DNA from: Anoplolepis gracilipes
Taxonomy: Eukaryota; Arthropoda; Insecta; Hymenoptera; Formicidae
NCBI RefSeq assembly: GCF_047496725.1
Contig: NC_132974.1
Span: forward strand, 3,665,501 to 3,729,500
DNA: 64,000 bases
Direction: 5' to 3'
The notes under the pieces were generated by a model, which did no database searches, had not been told where the DNA came from, and was given only the letters and a program-made list of their open reading frames with translations. Made by a program: the position numbers and the translations under genes. Positions 1-12,415 of the stretch are shown piece by piece. Every line of letters begins with the position of its first letter. Positions within the stretch are counted from its first letter, which is position 1.

Positions 1-2
1 TA

Positions 3-174
3 ATGGATGGAATACAGAGCTGTGAATTTAACTTCGGACGGGAGCTACAGCGAAGGTTAGCCATTGTTCAAGAGTGGACTCCTTGTACGCCGACGAAAAT
101 CCTCACTGTCGCAGAAAAGAGTTCTATGATAGAAGGCGTGAACATCGAGGCACTCGAAGAAATGCGTTCTGACG
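3..174 (+). CDS. Myc: Myc, candidate first (or early) coding exon, partial at left edge
   Basis: This open frame encodes about 57 residues from an ATG at 3 and ends at a good splice donor (GACG then gtatgt at 175). The donor falls after the first base of a codon, so the exon ends in phase 1. That is exactly what the next exon at 5736 needs: the joined codon is g|at, Asp, giving ...MRSD-D-ILVEW. The content (ELQRRLAIVQEW, then a TPCTPTK stretch, then an acidic tail IEALEEMRSD) has no motif I can firmly name. A Trp/Thr-Pro stretch is the only faint echo of Myc box I. Only two bases precede the ATG, so the true start may lie further left. Assignment to Myc rests on position, strand and phase, not on homology. 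Reading continues open past the donor to 257, so an unspliced read-through form cannot be excluded. Confidence 0.5.
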
Positions 175-633
175 GTATGTACATGATGTATCCCGGATGT
201 CTGATTCGCGACGCGCCTCTTCCACGCGACGCGTCGCGAGGCGCGCGTGGGCGGTGACGCTCGGCGTCGCGGCGCTCCCTCGATTCGGAGCGCGCACGAC
301 GCCACTCTATTCTCAGCCGGTCTTCCACGATCGATGAGATCGCGGGCTGTCGGAAGCGGTTTTCCATTCGTCGGCCCCCGAATCTCTCTTCTTTCTTATT
401 TATCATCCGAGTAATAGATATATGAGACGATCGTTTCTTGGGAAGGGCGGGGCGGTGTTATATATCCGGCTCGGATTCCGCTCGATTATGAGATCAATCG
501 CGAGAGGAGCATCCGCGACGTGGGAATCCCCAAGATGAGACTTTCTATTTTTAAAATTTTATCTTGCCGGTCTCCTATTTAGTCTTGACATCATCGACGC
601 GAATCAGAGCTTCATCAATAATTGAAATAAAAG

Positions 634-665
<32 letters not shown>
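634..665. repeat. (AT)n microsatellite
   Basis: An uninterrupted AT dinucleotide run of about 27 bases is followed by a short imperfect tail. Confidence 0.9.
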
Positions 666-2136
666 CTCTCATACTATATATAAGTTTTGTAATTATTTTC
701 GCACGTGTTTCGCTGACAGTTCATCGAACTTCTACCTGCCTCGCGTACAACTCGCATTGAATTTATTGGAAATCGATATGGAAATGACTATGATGTGTGC
801 GCTCACTGGTAGGGGAATCCGATTTAGCGTTCTTTACAAGTTCTTTAAAAGTTCTGAAGCGTGACGAAATTGCCGGCAAGACGCTCGCGTTGCTTCGCGA
901 GCGGAAACAAATGAAGGCCTGATTCGAGGGCGATAATATAAGTTTTATTTACACGTGTCGAGAAAATTCCCTTTTCAAAGCAAGCGTAAAATGCGACGTG
1001 AATTGGCTTTCGCGACAAATCTGTTTTGCTCGTCTGGTCGATGTCCGCGGGGCTTCTTCTCGTAAATAATATCATCCGCAACGGAACGTCAAAACGCGAT
1101 CATGTTAATCGGGAATCTAATTTAGTACGAAAGTAGCCAGGGAACTCCTGTCACTCATGTTCGGTCTTTGATTTTCAAAGGAGAATGCACGAGAAATATA
1201 CGAGTCTTTGGTTTTGTGTTCTTTTATCTGATTTTTATGTATACTTATTTGGAAAGTAGAAAGCAATATTGTCACATTGTTTTATTTATTCGATCCATCT
1301 GAAAAGACTACGTTTACGCAATTTTTGTACAATTATATAGCTTTATGATTAAAAATAATAAAAAAATTAATTTAAGAAGTTATCTTGTTAGATTTATTCT
1401 GAAGGCATATAAAGCTTACATTTCGCTATATATTTGTCAATTCAGTTGATTCTATCTTCTCTTTTTCAATTTTATAACGCGTACGGAATTCATTCATTAT
1501 CTTCCTGTTTATTTATTCAGGTAGCTAGGTATCTATGGTAAGAGAAGAAAAAATATGCATTTATTTTTTTTTCTTCGAAAATCACGAACGTGTAATTTTT
1601 TTGAAAACCACAATTTTGTTACAAAAAAACCTTTTATATAGTGTACTTTTATATTACTGTAACGTATTTTCTCTAGTTTACTTTTCGAAAATTGCTAATT
1701 TGTTTTCGCGAGTGTAACTTTGACCCGATTATTCAGTGGCATACCGATGCGACGTGTCGCCGTTTGACACGTGAAGTGATAAAGTCAGTAGACACGATAA
1801 AAAAATAGTCGCTCACTCGAAAGCGCATGTTGCGCTTTCATCGATCAACGATAAAAAAAAAATCGCACGTGATCTCGGTTTCTTTAATCGACAAGCAATC
1901 GAGCGTATCAATTTTTCGCCATTCCGGGCGCGGCTTTTCGTATCACTTCGCCCTTAATTAACATTCGATGGAAAAGTTGTCGGTTCGTTATACGCTCGAG
2001 CGATAATGTTCGGCGGAAGCCGGGCGCATATCTTACCTATATCTATATCTACCTATCTAAACTTGGACCGGTTTTTCGTTTCTCGTGACTTGTGTAGGCA
2101 GCAAGGAAGACGTTCGATTGGTGATCGTGTCGCTCG

Positions 2137-2139
2137 CAC

Positions 2140-2170
<31 letters not shown>
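2137..2170. repeat. (TG)n microsatellite with one interruption
   Basis: TG repeat with a single TTTG interruption. It begins inside a CACGTG E-box. It makes spurious Val/Cys-rich reading frames on both strands. Confidence 0.9.
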
Positions 2171-3914
2171 CTGTACATTTTCGAAAGTCCGGACGAGAAC
2201 GGTCCCGCGTTCCTTATCAGATCGCACGAATAATTTCTCTCCGCGTCGACTGCGCACGCACACGCATTCGGATACACAGGGATTTTGTACGGCCGGTGAA
2301 ATTGCTTTTCCTAAAGAAGAGAGATAGAGCGTCCTTGGACCCGAAGTGTTGTCGCGCGCGCAAATAAACGGGATAAATTCCGGTGGCCGACGAAACTCAG
2401 GAAATTAAATTTAATATGTGTGAACGCGTAGGATATATTAAAAGTTATATTTCAACTTTTTAATAATAACAGATAATGTTTGTGTGTGTACAATGTTACG
2501 ATAAGTAGTTTGGATTACAGTCCATCAATAATATAAACTCAATTCAGCTTGTTTATAAAAATGTTCAAAAATATTTTTGTATAAAAAAATTGCATTGTAA
2601 AAAATGGAATACATTTTTTTTTCACAATTTTAAAAATCTTGTATCGATGAATAACGTGACATTGACCTGTATCTATGACATCATAGTACTAACCTATCTT
2701 TATATACATATATGTGTATGTAATGCTATGTTATTGACCTGTCTCTATTTACATACAAGCCGCAATCAACTATATTTAAATTATCGCAAACAGTGAATCA
2801 ATCATAAAAGATAACGATTATGTGTAAAAAAATAATATTATTCATCATTTTATTTAATCTCATACAATCTGTACTTGAACTTTTAAACAATTAATTGAAA
2901 TCATTGCGACAGTTTACGTAAGAGGAATATTAAAATATTTCCTGCGCGTAAATTAAATAAATTAAATTAATTAATTTTATTTCTGTGAAACTATAAAATC
3001 GAAAATGATGTCAATGGATTGAACGAAAAGAAATCCGAGATTTAAAATCTCTCCAATAAATCGAATAGGTTTAAATCGAATAGGTTTGTAAAAACTCAAT
3101 TAATAGCTTGATGCTGCATTATATAAAATAAATATATTTGCTTTATATGTCCCATTAGCGAAAATTTTACAGTGCTAAATTCGAGATTGACAAATTGCAT
3201 AATTAATCATCATCTGCCATATGTATGACGATATTATAATTTTTAGCGTTGAAATTTGCTTGCAGTGTTCACAATTTTAACTACTGATACTGCTGGTAGA
3301 TACAATTATCAATTTTTTAAATTTATTCTTATATAGCAAATACATTTCATAAGCGATTATAGATTAATATATATTTAAAAAAATCTTTTCTTTTTAATAT
3401 ACAACTTTTCTCTTTACAGATTTTAAATATATATTAGAAAGAGTAAGAAAGAGAAAGCATATCTTTTGTTTTTACTTTTATAAGAATTAAATTTTCATAA
3501 ATATCTTATGTGAGTGATATAGCCAACAATTACATAGTTTCGTTTCTCATACACGTTTGTTTGCTTGCGCGATCATTTGTTGTCCGCGTGATCAGGTTAT
3601 GAACGGGAACAGTTTATCTTTTTTCATCCTGAAGTTGGCGAAATAATCTTTCTTTGGCTCTCAAGGCTGTTCTAAGGACTCCCACATCAGTTACCTTTAA
3701 ATTTCCTTTTCGTGAAACTGTCAATATTATCCAAAACATATAAAATTAAGATATAAAAACTATCATAACATACACATAAATTTTCAGCTGTATTTATTTG
3801 TACGAGTTTTACATTTATTACATATTTTTTGTACACAGTTTTTTTAATAAGTTTTTTATTAAAGTTATTACACGATTTCTAATATTAATAAAATATATTA
3901 AAGGAAGATATATT

Positions 3915-3918
<4 letters not shown>

Positions 3919-3962
<44 letters not shown>
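3919..3962. repeat. (CT)22 microsatellite
   Basis: A pure CT dinucleotide run of 44 bases within Myc intron 1. Confidence 0.95.
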
Positions 3963-3969
<7 letters not shown>

Positions 3970-5735
3970 TTATTGAATTTTGTTATTAACTTTTTTTCCA
4001 ATTCTACTTTTTTTCTTCTTTTTTATTATTTCTTTTAATCTTTTTCTTAATATTTTTATGTAAATTATTTTTAAAAAAATCTATTTGTATAACATATACT
4101 TTTATTCCAACATAGATCTTATATAATTGAAACAAATATGTAACATGTAGTTAAAAATTTTAGTAAAATTACATGATATCAAAAGAAAAGAAGATGTGCT
4201 AGAATAAATATTGGTAGACTAATCTTTTTGATTGTGATTCATGCATAAGTTGTTCGTACGCGTCATATGTTTGTAATTTCCCATCTACTTATTGTTAGAT
4301 GAAAATGAAATTTCGAATTCCAACACGTTAAAATACATACATTCTGGAAAAAATGAATCATCATATAATGTAACTGATTCTTCCACATATCTTACAGACC
4401 GTATTTTATTTACGAAATAACTTGCATACTTTCGTTACTTAATGTTAATTACTTTGTTTCGTTACTTCTAACACAAATTAAACCTTTGAAAATCTGAGTT
4501 GATCTCGGATTATTTTACCTATATTTAGTATTATCAAAAAATCAGCTACATCACGTAAAATCATATAGTCCTTGTTCTTTACTTGTTCTTACATAATTTA
4601 AATATTAAATAAACATTAAATATAATATTCGATCAATTGTTCTATTATAATCAATCAATCTATTATAATTAATTGTTCTTAATTGTTCTAATTAATTATT
4701 AAGGAAAATATTCAGTAAATGCATGTAAAATTGTACATTTACAAATGTAGATACTCACTCGTATGGAGAAGCAAGCTGTATTACTATTTTATAATATTTC
4801 TCGGTTATGAAATGCTGTAACAGATCGAATTATATAGATTGGAAAGAGATGTTGAGGCTATCACGTGCTTGGTTAGAAAGTAACGTTAAGAATTGCATAT
4901 ATCTACTAACAAAATATACCGCAAAAAAACTCTTAATGACTATATGCCGCATCATATGTAAATAAAAGAGAATTTAGGACATTCTTTTCATAAAAAGAAG
5001 AAGCTATTTTAGCATCTTATATAATATCATAAACATCACCTGTCATTTAGTTTCGCAGATAATGAGTTCAAGTTATCGTCATATTATTTGCAATAATGAA
5101 TATCAATTAATGACAAACATTGAGAAATAAATATATTCTTTTCGGAATTGGTAAATCATTGAATTCGAGAAAAAAATCTATTTTTGCCAGTTACATATAT
5201 GTATATGAAATCTCATAGTTTTTGTAAAATAGTGGATATCAGTATATTTTAATGTCAACGCCAATATTTTGAAATAAATATTACATAAAATTGATATTTT
5301 CATTTTAAAATTATCTTAAAATTAGTATTTAAAAACATAATAAAAAATATTTTTTTATCATAAAATTTAAATAATATTTATTTCTTATTGTGAAAAAATA
5401 CTTGCAAAATTATAAATTGGATACGAACATTTAACATATATCAAGATTTTAATTTCATTAATTTCATTGATTCATTTTCTTCGGTAATTTAATTTTATTG
5501 ATCTCATTTTTTTATTAATTTAATTTTTGTCAAACATTATAAGCGTAGTATTTTTACATTTTTACCATAACATAATTAATAATTTATTTGTATGAAAATG
5601 ATATAAAATACGAACGAATCTTAAATTCTGAGTACACACACATTAAATATATTACGTAATTATATTAATTTACGTAACGTAGAAAAAAACTTATAGAAAA
5701 AAATCTTTATTTAAAAAATTATATTTATCTTTCAG

Positions 5736-6677
5736 ATATTCTAGTAGAATGGGCTGAACCGACTGAACCGACTGAACCGGCTGGACCGAATATGATCAAG
5801 GAAGACGTAGAAGCAATAAGGGAAAAAGACTGGAAAGAAAGGAGAAAGTTTCACGCCGTAGATGAAATAATCGGCAAATTGGAGAATAGATTTTTTTTGC
5901 AAAATGAAGATATATGCGACAGATGCGATTCCCTTATTTTCTGCTGGAATAACTGTCGGTCGTTGCGTGTCTATAACAAGACCTATCAAGAATTATTAAC
6001 TGCTGGCGAAATGTGTTGTCCCGAATATCCTCTCCACAAGATATTCGTACGAAAAGAGTCTATCAATCGTATGTTGAACTGTCCGAGGATGGTGACTGCG
6101 AGTATACCACTCTACAATAGCTGCATCAAGGAAGAGCCTGTTCGCAGTAAACCGACGGTACTAAAACAGAATGCACAACCGGCAAAGAATCAACCAATTT
6201 CACAGAGAAGAAGCGTTTTGAAATCACATGCCGGCTTAGTCAATTCTGCGATTTCGAGTGCGGCAAATTCGCAAACCAATCCACTGACGAATCTACAGAT
6301 AAATACGCCGTCGAATATAATGAAATCCTGTCAAGAATCTCGAATTATCAAGAATCTTGAGAGTGACGGCGATTCACCGAGATCGGCATCGCCGCAGAGT
6401 TCGACAGACGAGGACGACATTTTCCAAAACGATCAGATCACTGAAAAGAAGTTATTCGACTACATATCGGAAGGGGCAGCGTCAGCGGGCAGAGATACGC
6501 CGACGAAGAGTTCCTCTCAGAAAAACAGACGGAGAAATACCCGAAGAGACGAGGATGAAAGTCAGCCAGAAGCGGAAAGCGAAGGCGAAAACATTAAAAG
6601 GAACGCTCATAGCGATCATTGCTACCATCAATCCAGAAGTATGGAGCGATTTAGACGAGAGACATTTTCCGAAACCG
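5736..6677 (+). CDS. Myc: Myc, internal coding exon (central region)
   Basis: The frame is open from the acceptor (ttcag at 5731-5735) to a consensus donor (ACCG then gtgagt at 6678). It adds about 313 codons. The exon enters and leaves in phase 1. Its last base joins the exon at 23624 to make Asp, giving SET-D-EEEIDVVSY, which matches the fly Myc layout of an acidic run leading into EEIDVVSY. That junction is the main evidence. Contents in order: a nine-base repeat encoding EPTEPTEP (5753-5785); a basic/acidic helix; a Cys cluster at 5915-5956 with CW-x2-C, possibly a degenerate Myc box II; an IKEEP segment; a Ser/Asn/Gln-rich linker; a phospho-acceptor, acidic SPRSASPQSSTDEDD block (6362-6418); and a basic then acidic tail. 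The N-terminal transactivation region of Myc evolves fast, so weak motif matches are expected. Confidence 0.77.
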
Positions 6678-7139
6678 GTGAGTTGAAACGCCTCTTTTTT
6701 CCCCTTATATTATTAAGAGACACTATGTTTAAATAATATTTAACATCTATCTGCTGTGCGACTTTGTGGAAGTCTAATTTTTAATAATATGTTGACGATG
6801 TGTGTTGCGATAATTAAATATGGATTTGTAACAAATTTGAAAAGCACAATATTTTAATTGTTTATTTGGAAATGAAAAATAACATTTTAATAATCAAATT
6901 CGTTATTATCTCTGCGTATAATTTATACAAATATAGATAAAAAACTTGGTCTGATTGTGAGTAACAAGTTTTATTAAATGAACGGATTTTACACTTTTTT
7001 ATTTTTCTCATATTTCTTTTTTATTTTGATTACACTTGCAATCAAAATCGATAATAACGATGTATGATAAATATAAAAGCTGTAAAAAATCAAAATTGAA
7101 TAGCTTAAAATATCATATGTTCAATATGACATCAAGGAT

Positions 7140-7398
7140 CGGCGTGCAGAGAATATCGAGTGCAGTCAGTCAAATTCGGGTACCCGCATGAGTGTATACT
7201 AATCGCGAAGGACTCGATTATTCGTCATCGTACAAACACGAGCGAGTGCGACGACTGAGAAACTCGTTTTCATGCGCTGAGAGGTCGGCAGACCAATGTC
7301 CTCGGGCAGTAATTTATTGCAAGAGAGATCCCGTGAGAATTTCGTGCCGCGCGCCGTGGAATTGATTCGTCAGTGTGAGGAAAGGGAAAGGAGTACAA

Positions 7399-7438
<40 letters not shown>

Positions 7439-7600
7439 AAAAGGAAGAAAGCAGTAAGAAGGAAACGCGCCGAGTGTTCCGCGTTCGAGCGTCCGATAAA
7501 GCACACGTGTCTTCGAAATACGAGCCTTGGTCGAGATTTCGCGGTGTGTTACACGGTAACGCGTCGTACGCATTTCTTATTAACGTTGCGGCAACACGTG
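7140..7600. promoter_or_regulatory. CpG-rich island, possible alternative promoter or enhancer in Myc intron 2
   Basis: This lies about 460 bases past Myc exon 2, and composition switches sharply from A+T-rich to CpG-rich here. It contains a GCAGTCAGT initiator-like sequence near 7160, then many CpGs, then a 19-base A run (7400-7418), then CACGTG at 7504 and 7596 (a third follows at 7675). No TATA box is evident. Function is inferred from composition and motifs only. Confidence 0.3.
7400..7440. repeat. poly(A)-rich tract
   Basis: A run of 19 A followed by A-rich sequence broken by single G residues. No flanking target-site duplication or retrogene body is evident. Confidence 0.9.
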
Positions 7601-9539
7601 TATCACCTTCATCACCCGTGACGCAAATTCATTTTAGCATTTTCGCGGTCACAATTATCGATCTTCCCGTCAATCACGTGAATGTAATTGTGTGTAATTT
7701 TTTACTTATCTCTCACGCACCTCGAGTATCATGCAAATTTCCTAGAACATTGTTTCGTATAAATGCAGTTTATTTACTCGAACGCGCGGAGATGGATCTT
7801 TTAGAGTTTATTTTTGTCCTTCCACGATCCTTAAAATCTGTTTAACTTGTAAATGCTATGCTAACCACACTGTATGAATCTTCTATGAATTTTCATGCTG
7901 AAGGCGCTCGATGGTATTTCTAGGACTCGAAGGATATTTGCAGTGTATCCGTTCGAGGTGTATTTCAGCGAAACGGTTACCGTCTCGCTAAACAATCATT
8001 AAATGCACGATGCGTATTGCGTTTCCACGTACGAAGCTCGCGGTCCTTCACTGGAGTACATTTTTCTACAATGGTACAGCACACGAGCCGTCTTGTGGTA
8101 CAGCTTCGATGGTATAAGACAAAAAATATCGAGCATACTCGTCGTGTGCATTCTTTCAAAATACCACAGACAATAAAGTCTGATTCGCGCCGCATCGCCA
8201 TTCCCGTGTCTTGAGTCAATATTGACGAAGGATGTTGTGAGCGCGCGCTTGGCAGCATCGTAAATGTAACTTAATTGCCAGCCTCTCTCGGCACTGTTTC
8301 TCTCTCAATGACACCAATGATTACTGATTACTATCGACGGAGAAGCGACTTGATAGATTGCCGTAGCGCTGATCGCGCGGCGACCCGACCGTTGAAAGGT
8401 TCCTCTCGACGTATCTTCACGCGCCTCGCAAAATTGTGTCGAGGTCAGGAAAAGTTATCTATCGATTTGTGCATCACCAACTAAAATCTCTAAGGCGTCA
8501 GTTTTCCCAGAAATATCACGATTGTTCAGCTCTTCGACAACTGAGAGCAAACTTGAAATTACATTGCAACAAAAAAAATAATGAAAATTAAAATAAATCA
8601 CAATTTATAATAACGATAAGAAGAGATTCAATACTATATTTCTATTTTTTAGTCTTAAAAATTCATAAAGGCATATTTATTAAAGCATTGATGATAATCA
8701 AAATTTCTATTAATAACACAATAAAATGCAAGAAAAATATTGCTACAAAAACTTGTTGCTTTATTGATTATTTGTTCGCGCGATAAGAGATATTAGAAAA
8801 AAATATATGACACTTTTATGTTTACGTGACAAATCTTGAGATGCCGAGGACATTATTATTGTTATCACGCATGAGGCGACAATTCCAATTATTTTCACGG
8901 TTTTTCGCGCTTTCAAAACATGTCGCGCGAATTTTTCTCGTAACAGGCGCCGTTCCATCACGTGTCGCGCGATACCGTATGTAACTATAATGACTCTCCG
9001 CGAGGAGGTATGTACTCTTGGGTGTGCGACTTGCATAACTCGAATAAGCCACACGTATAATGATTGATGTTTTCTTCTAACAGATGTTTTTTTTCTATTT
9101 CTCACGAAGCAAATATAGGCAGTAAAATGCACGTATTGTTTGTGTAATTTCAAGTATTTTATTATAGTAGGGAACCTAAGATGAAGAGATTTTCTATCTC
9201 TATTTAGTTTTCAATAATGATTAAATTTCTTACTGGCAATGAGTCACACGATTTTGCATCTAGCACATGCATAGTATGCGATATTAAAATGTAAACAAGT
9301 TTAAAAAACTAAATATTAGTTCAGGTAGAATTTAAAATTTTAAAATGCATACGTTTTGTTTAATGATAAATAAAATTTGCAATTTAAAAATTTTTTTAAA
9401 TTTTGATCGTTAGAAAATAATCGTTTAAAAAATTAAATATTTATTTTATGCGTAAAGTTTTATTACTTATTTCTCTATAATAATTACATCTCGAAAATAT
9501 CTATATAATTGTTTTTTCAAACGCAAGGCATATTAGACA

Positions 9540-10180
9540 AATATCGTGATTACGAGATTAAGAGTGATGCGGCATTTTTCGCGCGATTACGTCGCCCGTA
9601 ACTAAATATCCGTAATGTCCGCGAAATCGGGACATACCTTTCGCAAATTATGCCGAAGAGTATTCCGCGCGCGTAATTGCCACCAACGTTGGAATCCACT
9701 GCTGCGACGTCGCGTCGTCGCTCGGCGGAGGAAAACCGCGCTATTTGCCACCTGAGAATATGTTGCACCATATGGCGACATCGTCTATCGGCCGCGTATA
9801 TAGATACATATAAATATATATATGTATGCACATGTATATAGCGCGTACATACGGCCAGTGCGATGCGCGTGCGGAAGAGCCGCGAGTGCGCGCGCGCGGA
9901 ATGCACGCACGTGCACGTGCTCGCTCGTGACCCAGACACGTACGTGCGCCGGCTCGTAAGATGATTACGTACCGCCGGTTCGCTTCTCGCTCGCAGCGGT
10001 ACTTTGTCGATTACGTAGCGTGATCGTCTCTCTTATCTCATGTTTTACGTAGGCGTAGCAAGCTCGTCGCGTTACTTTTACGCGGGAAATCAGACAAGGA
10101 TCGAAAATATATACTGGTCTTAGAATGCATATATACGTGTGGCCTTTGATCGATAGATCATTATAACTCAGCATTTTTTA
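9540..10180. promoter_or_regulatory. CpG-rich island with tandem E-boxes
   Basis: This G+C-rich block contains directly abutting CACGTG words at 9908 and 9914, followed by ACACGTACGTGC. Reading frames on the minus strand here overlap and have no recognisable domain. It most likely acts as intronic cis-regulatory DNA for Myc. Confidence 0.3.
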
Positions 10181-11239
10181 CACTTTTCTTCTTGATTTTT
10201 TTCTCTGTTTTTGAATCATCGTGAACATTAAACAGAGTATGCAAACAAAATAAAACACGTGTAGAATATGACAATAATTATTTTATTCTAATATACATAT
10301 ATTCTTGTAATTCTTATATAATTCTTATATTCTTGTATCATGTGAAAGAATAAACGTGTCTAAAGATTACCACTTAAAAACTTGAAATGTAAGATAGAGA
10401 TCTGAATGAATAATGATGCCAATGTCGGATGTCGCAATCTTGCAACATTGTCGCGAATGGCTCAAGTAGCAGTCATTACTCAGAGATCTCGAGAAGTACG
10501 TACGAAGCGCCAAATGCGTTTTATAAACAGCAAGACAGTAGGACATGTTCGAACTGCGGGTTGCTTCAAAGTGCCGCACTTCTCGGCTCTCGGCTGTTTA
10601 ATGAGCCCACACACATATATCCTGTAGCCCAATAGGTCTGACCAAGACGACGACGGCGGTGGCGTGTGACCGGACACGTCGTAGATCCGACCTTGGCGTT
10701 GCCCGATCGTAATTGGTAATTGGCGGAATTCACCGACGCGCAAGTCGCCGGTTTCGATCAGCCGGCCAGAGGTCAGTGAAACGCGCAGGTGATTGATCGA
10801 TCGCGCGAGAAATTACACTTTTCGACACTCTCTCACTGATAACTTTGTCCCATATCTTTTTCCTTTCTTTTTCTTTTTTTTATTACCCGCATATAAAAAA
10901 TTCGCATTCAATGTTATCAGGTCGAAATTCGTGACCACATTTAGCACGAAACACATGGATACTTTTATATACCGATTTACGGACAGGTAATCGCACTCGT
11001 AAATTATTCGACACGTGTGACTTTGCCGTGAGATCATTTTTACTATGCTGCATGCGTAATCGGTTTTTCGAATCTTACTGAAGCGAGGGAGATGACTTTC
11101 ATCGCGGAACGTATTGATTCTCCCCTCCGATCCCTTATCGGAATTCGATTGGCGCAAAATGATAAGATACATTACATACGCAAATAATTGATTTTTGAAT
11201 TTTACGTAATTCCTGATTACGATTAAACGACCTTGTCTG

Positions 11240-11265
11240 TTTTTTTTTTTTTTTTTTTTTTTTTT
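11240..11265. repeat. poly(T) run, 26 bases
   Basis: An uninterrupted T homopolymer; no associated element was recognised. Confidence 0.95.
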
Positions 11266-12019
11266 CTTGAGGCATTGCCATTTTTTCATATCTCTGCGAA
11301 CCTCTGCACTGGTGGCCTCCTTACTTCTCATTCATCCGGGAGAGACACATTAATTACTTTTTTTCTTTCCTGTCAGATTATTTTCATATGGAGAAGATAT
11401 GCGATTAACATCCAGCATAGATAAATTGAATGGTTTTATTCCGTTTTTATTCACTTCTTTTTTCTATTCACGATCTCTATTATAGATTTCAATCCATGAT
11501 TCCACCATATCATGTGTTTGAGTGTTTTCTGCGTATGTGACGTAAGAATTAAATGGCTTAATGATCTAAATTTTTCGAAAAAAGTACATATGGTCTTCGA
11601 TCTCATCTTCCCCCATAGTCCCTCACTGTATTAAATAAAATCATCAGTACGTCTACGCAGCTTGCACTTATATATATCAAATATTTTTGTGTCTTTTTTT
11701 AAATACATTAAAAATGTAAGAAGCCTTTTCGACAATTTACTATTCATTAAATAAGCCATGAAAAGAAGTTAAATGTACGCAACATATAGATCTTGATGAA
11801 AGAATCACAGTCTCTTAATTTCTATACGCGGTTTTACTGAGAAAGCTTCAAACGAACCATAGATTGTTCTGTCGCATGCGATATCAAATTAAATAATAAT
11901 CAAATTAATAATTAACAAATTATATACAATAGTTTAATTCATCTGGTCTCGTTATAATTATCCGTCAAGATGTTTGGTGTCACAATCTATAGATTAAAAT
12001 TTATCTTAATACATTTTTT

Positions 12020-12415
12020 TTATAACGCGTCATGGAACGTTTCTTTGCGCCGAATGGTTCCTTTCAGCACCAAGTCGCTTTCGCATAGCCGAGAAGAGAG
12101 ATCGACGGAGTCTGCGCTCTCGATCGCGCGGGAACTCGAAGGTCGCGCGGTACCAAATGACGTCAACCGATAGCCGGCTGGCCGGCCGGCCGGCCGGTCC
12201 GCCGGTTTGCCGATCGCCGCTTCGCTTGCGGTCAGGCGTGGGACCCCGCCACGGTGGTTTAAATGGTCGCCGGAATGCGGTTAAGTCTTTTTGCCATTCG
12301 CGCCGTAGTCGCTTACCGGTACGGCAAAGGGGAATATTCAGTGCCGTATCTAACGGGCGCGTAGCCCCCCTGGCATTTATCTTTCAGACGCCTCTTTTAA
12401 ATCTCTCTGAGTAAA
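12020..12415. promoter_or_regulatory. CpG island with CRE palindrome and GGCC repeat
   Basis: A sharply bounded G+C-rich block inside an A+T-rich intron. It has a perfect CREB/ATF palindrome TGACGTCA at 12158-12165, followed at once by a (GGCC)n run at 12181-12197 and many CpGs. The frame 12157-12414 stays open, but its Arg/Pro-rich product looks like translated CpG DNA. This is the best single candidate in the window for an intronic Myc enhancer or alternative promoter. Confidence 0.4.
12178..12206. repeat. (GGCC)n short tandem repeat
   Basis: Alternating GGCC/CCGG words, including a pure core of 17 bases at 12181-12197. This is extreme for such an A+T-rich setting. Confidence 0.85.

Larger units (their letters stand above)
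175..5735 (+). other. Myc intron 1 (inferred)
   Basis: This 5.6 kb stretch runs from the gtatgt donor at 175 to the ttatctttcag acceptor at 5725-5735. The first 500 bases and 690-2400 are CpG-rich, with CACGTG at 702, 952, 1768, 1866 and 2137, and may hold promoter-proximal enhancers. From about 2400 on it is A+T rich with simple repeats. I see no convincing additional exon; the short open frames here lack coding character. Confidence 0.5.

Noticed and set aside
2006..2367. Overlapping frames on both strands around the TG repeat
   Set aside because: Frames are sustained by the microsatellite and have no recognisable domain.
5741..5989. Minus-strand frame ending in RFSRFSRFS
   Set aside because: It is the antisense of the EPTEPTEP coding repeat in Myc exon 2.
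7474..7845. 123-codon + strand frame in Myc intron 2
   Set aside because: Composition follows the CpG island, with no domain and no matching splice phase to the Myc exons.
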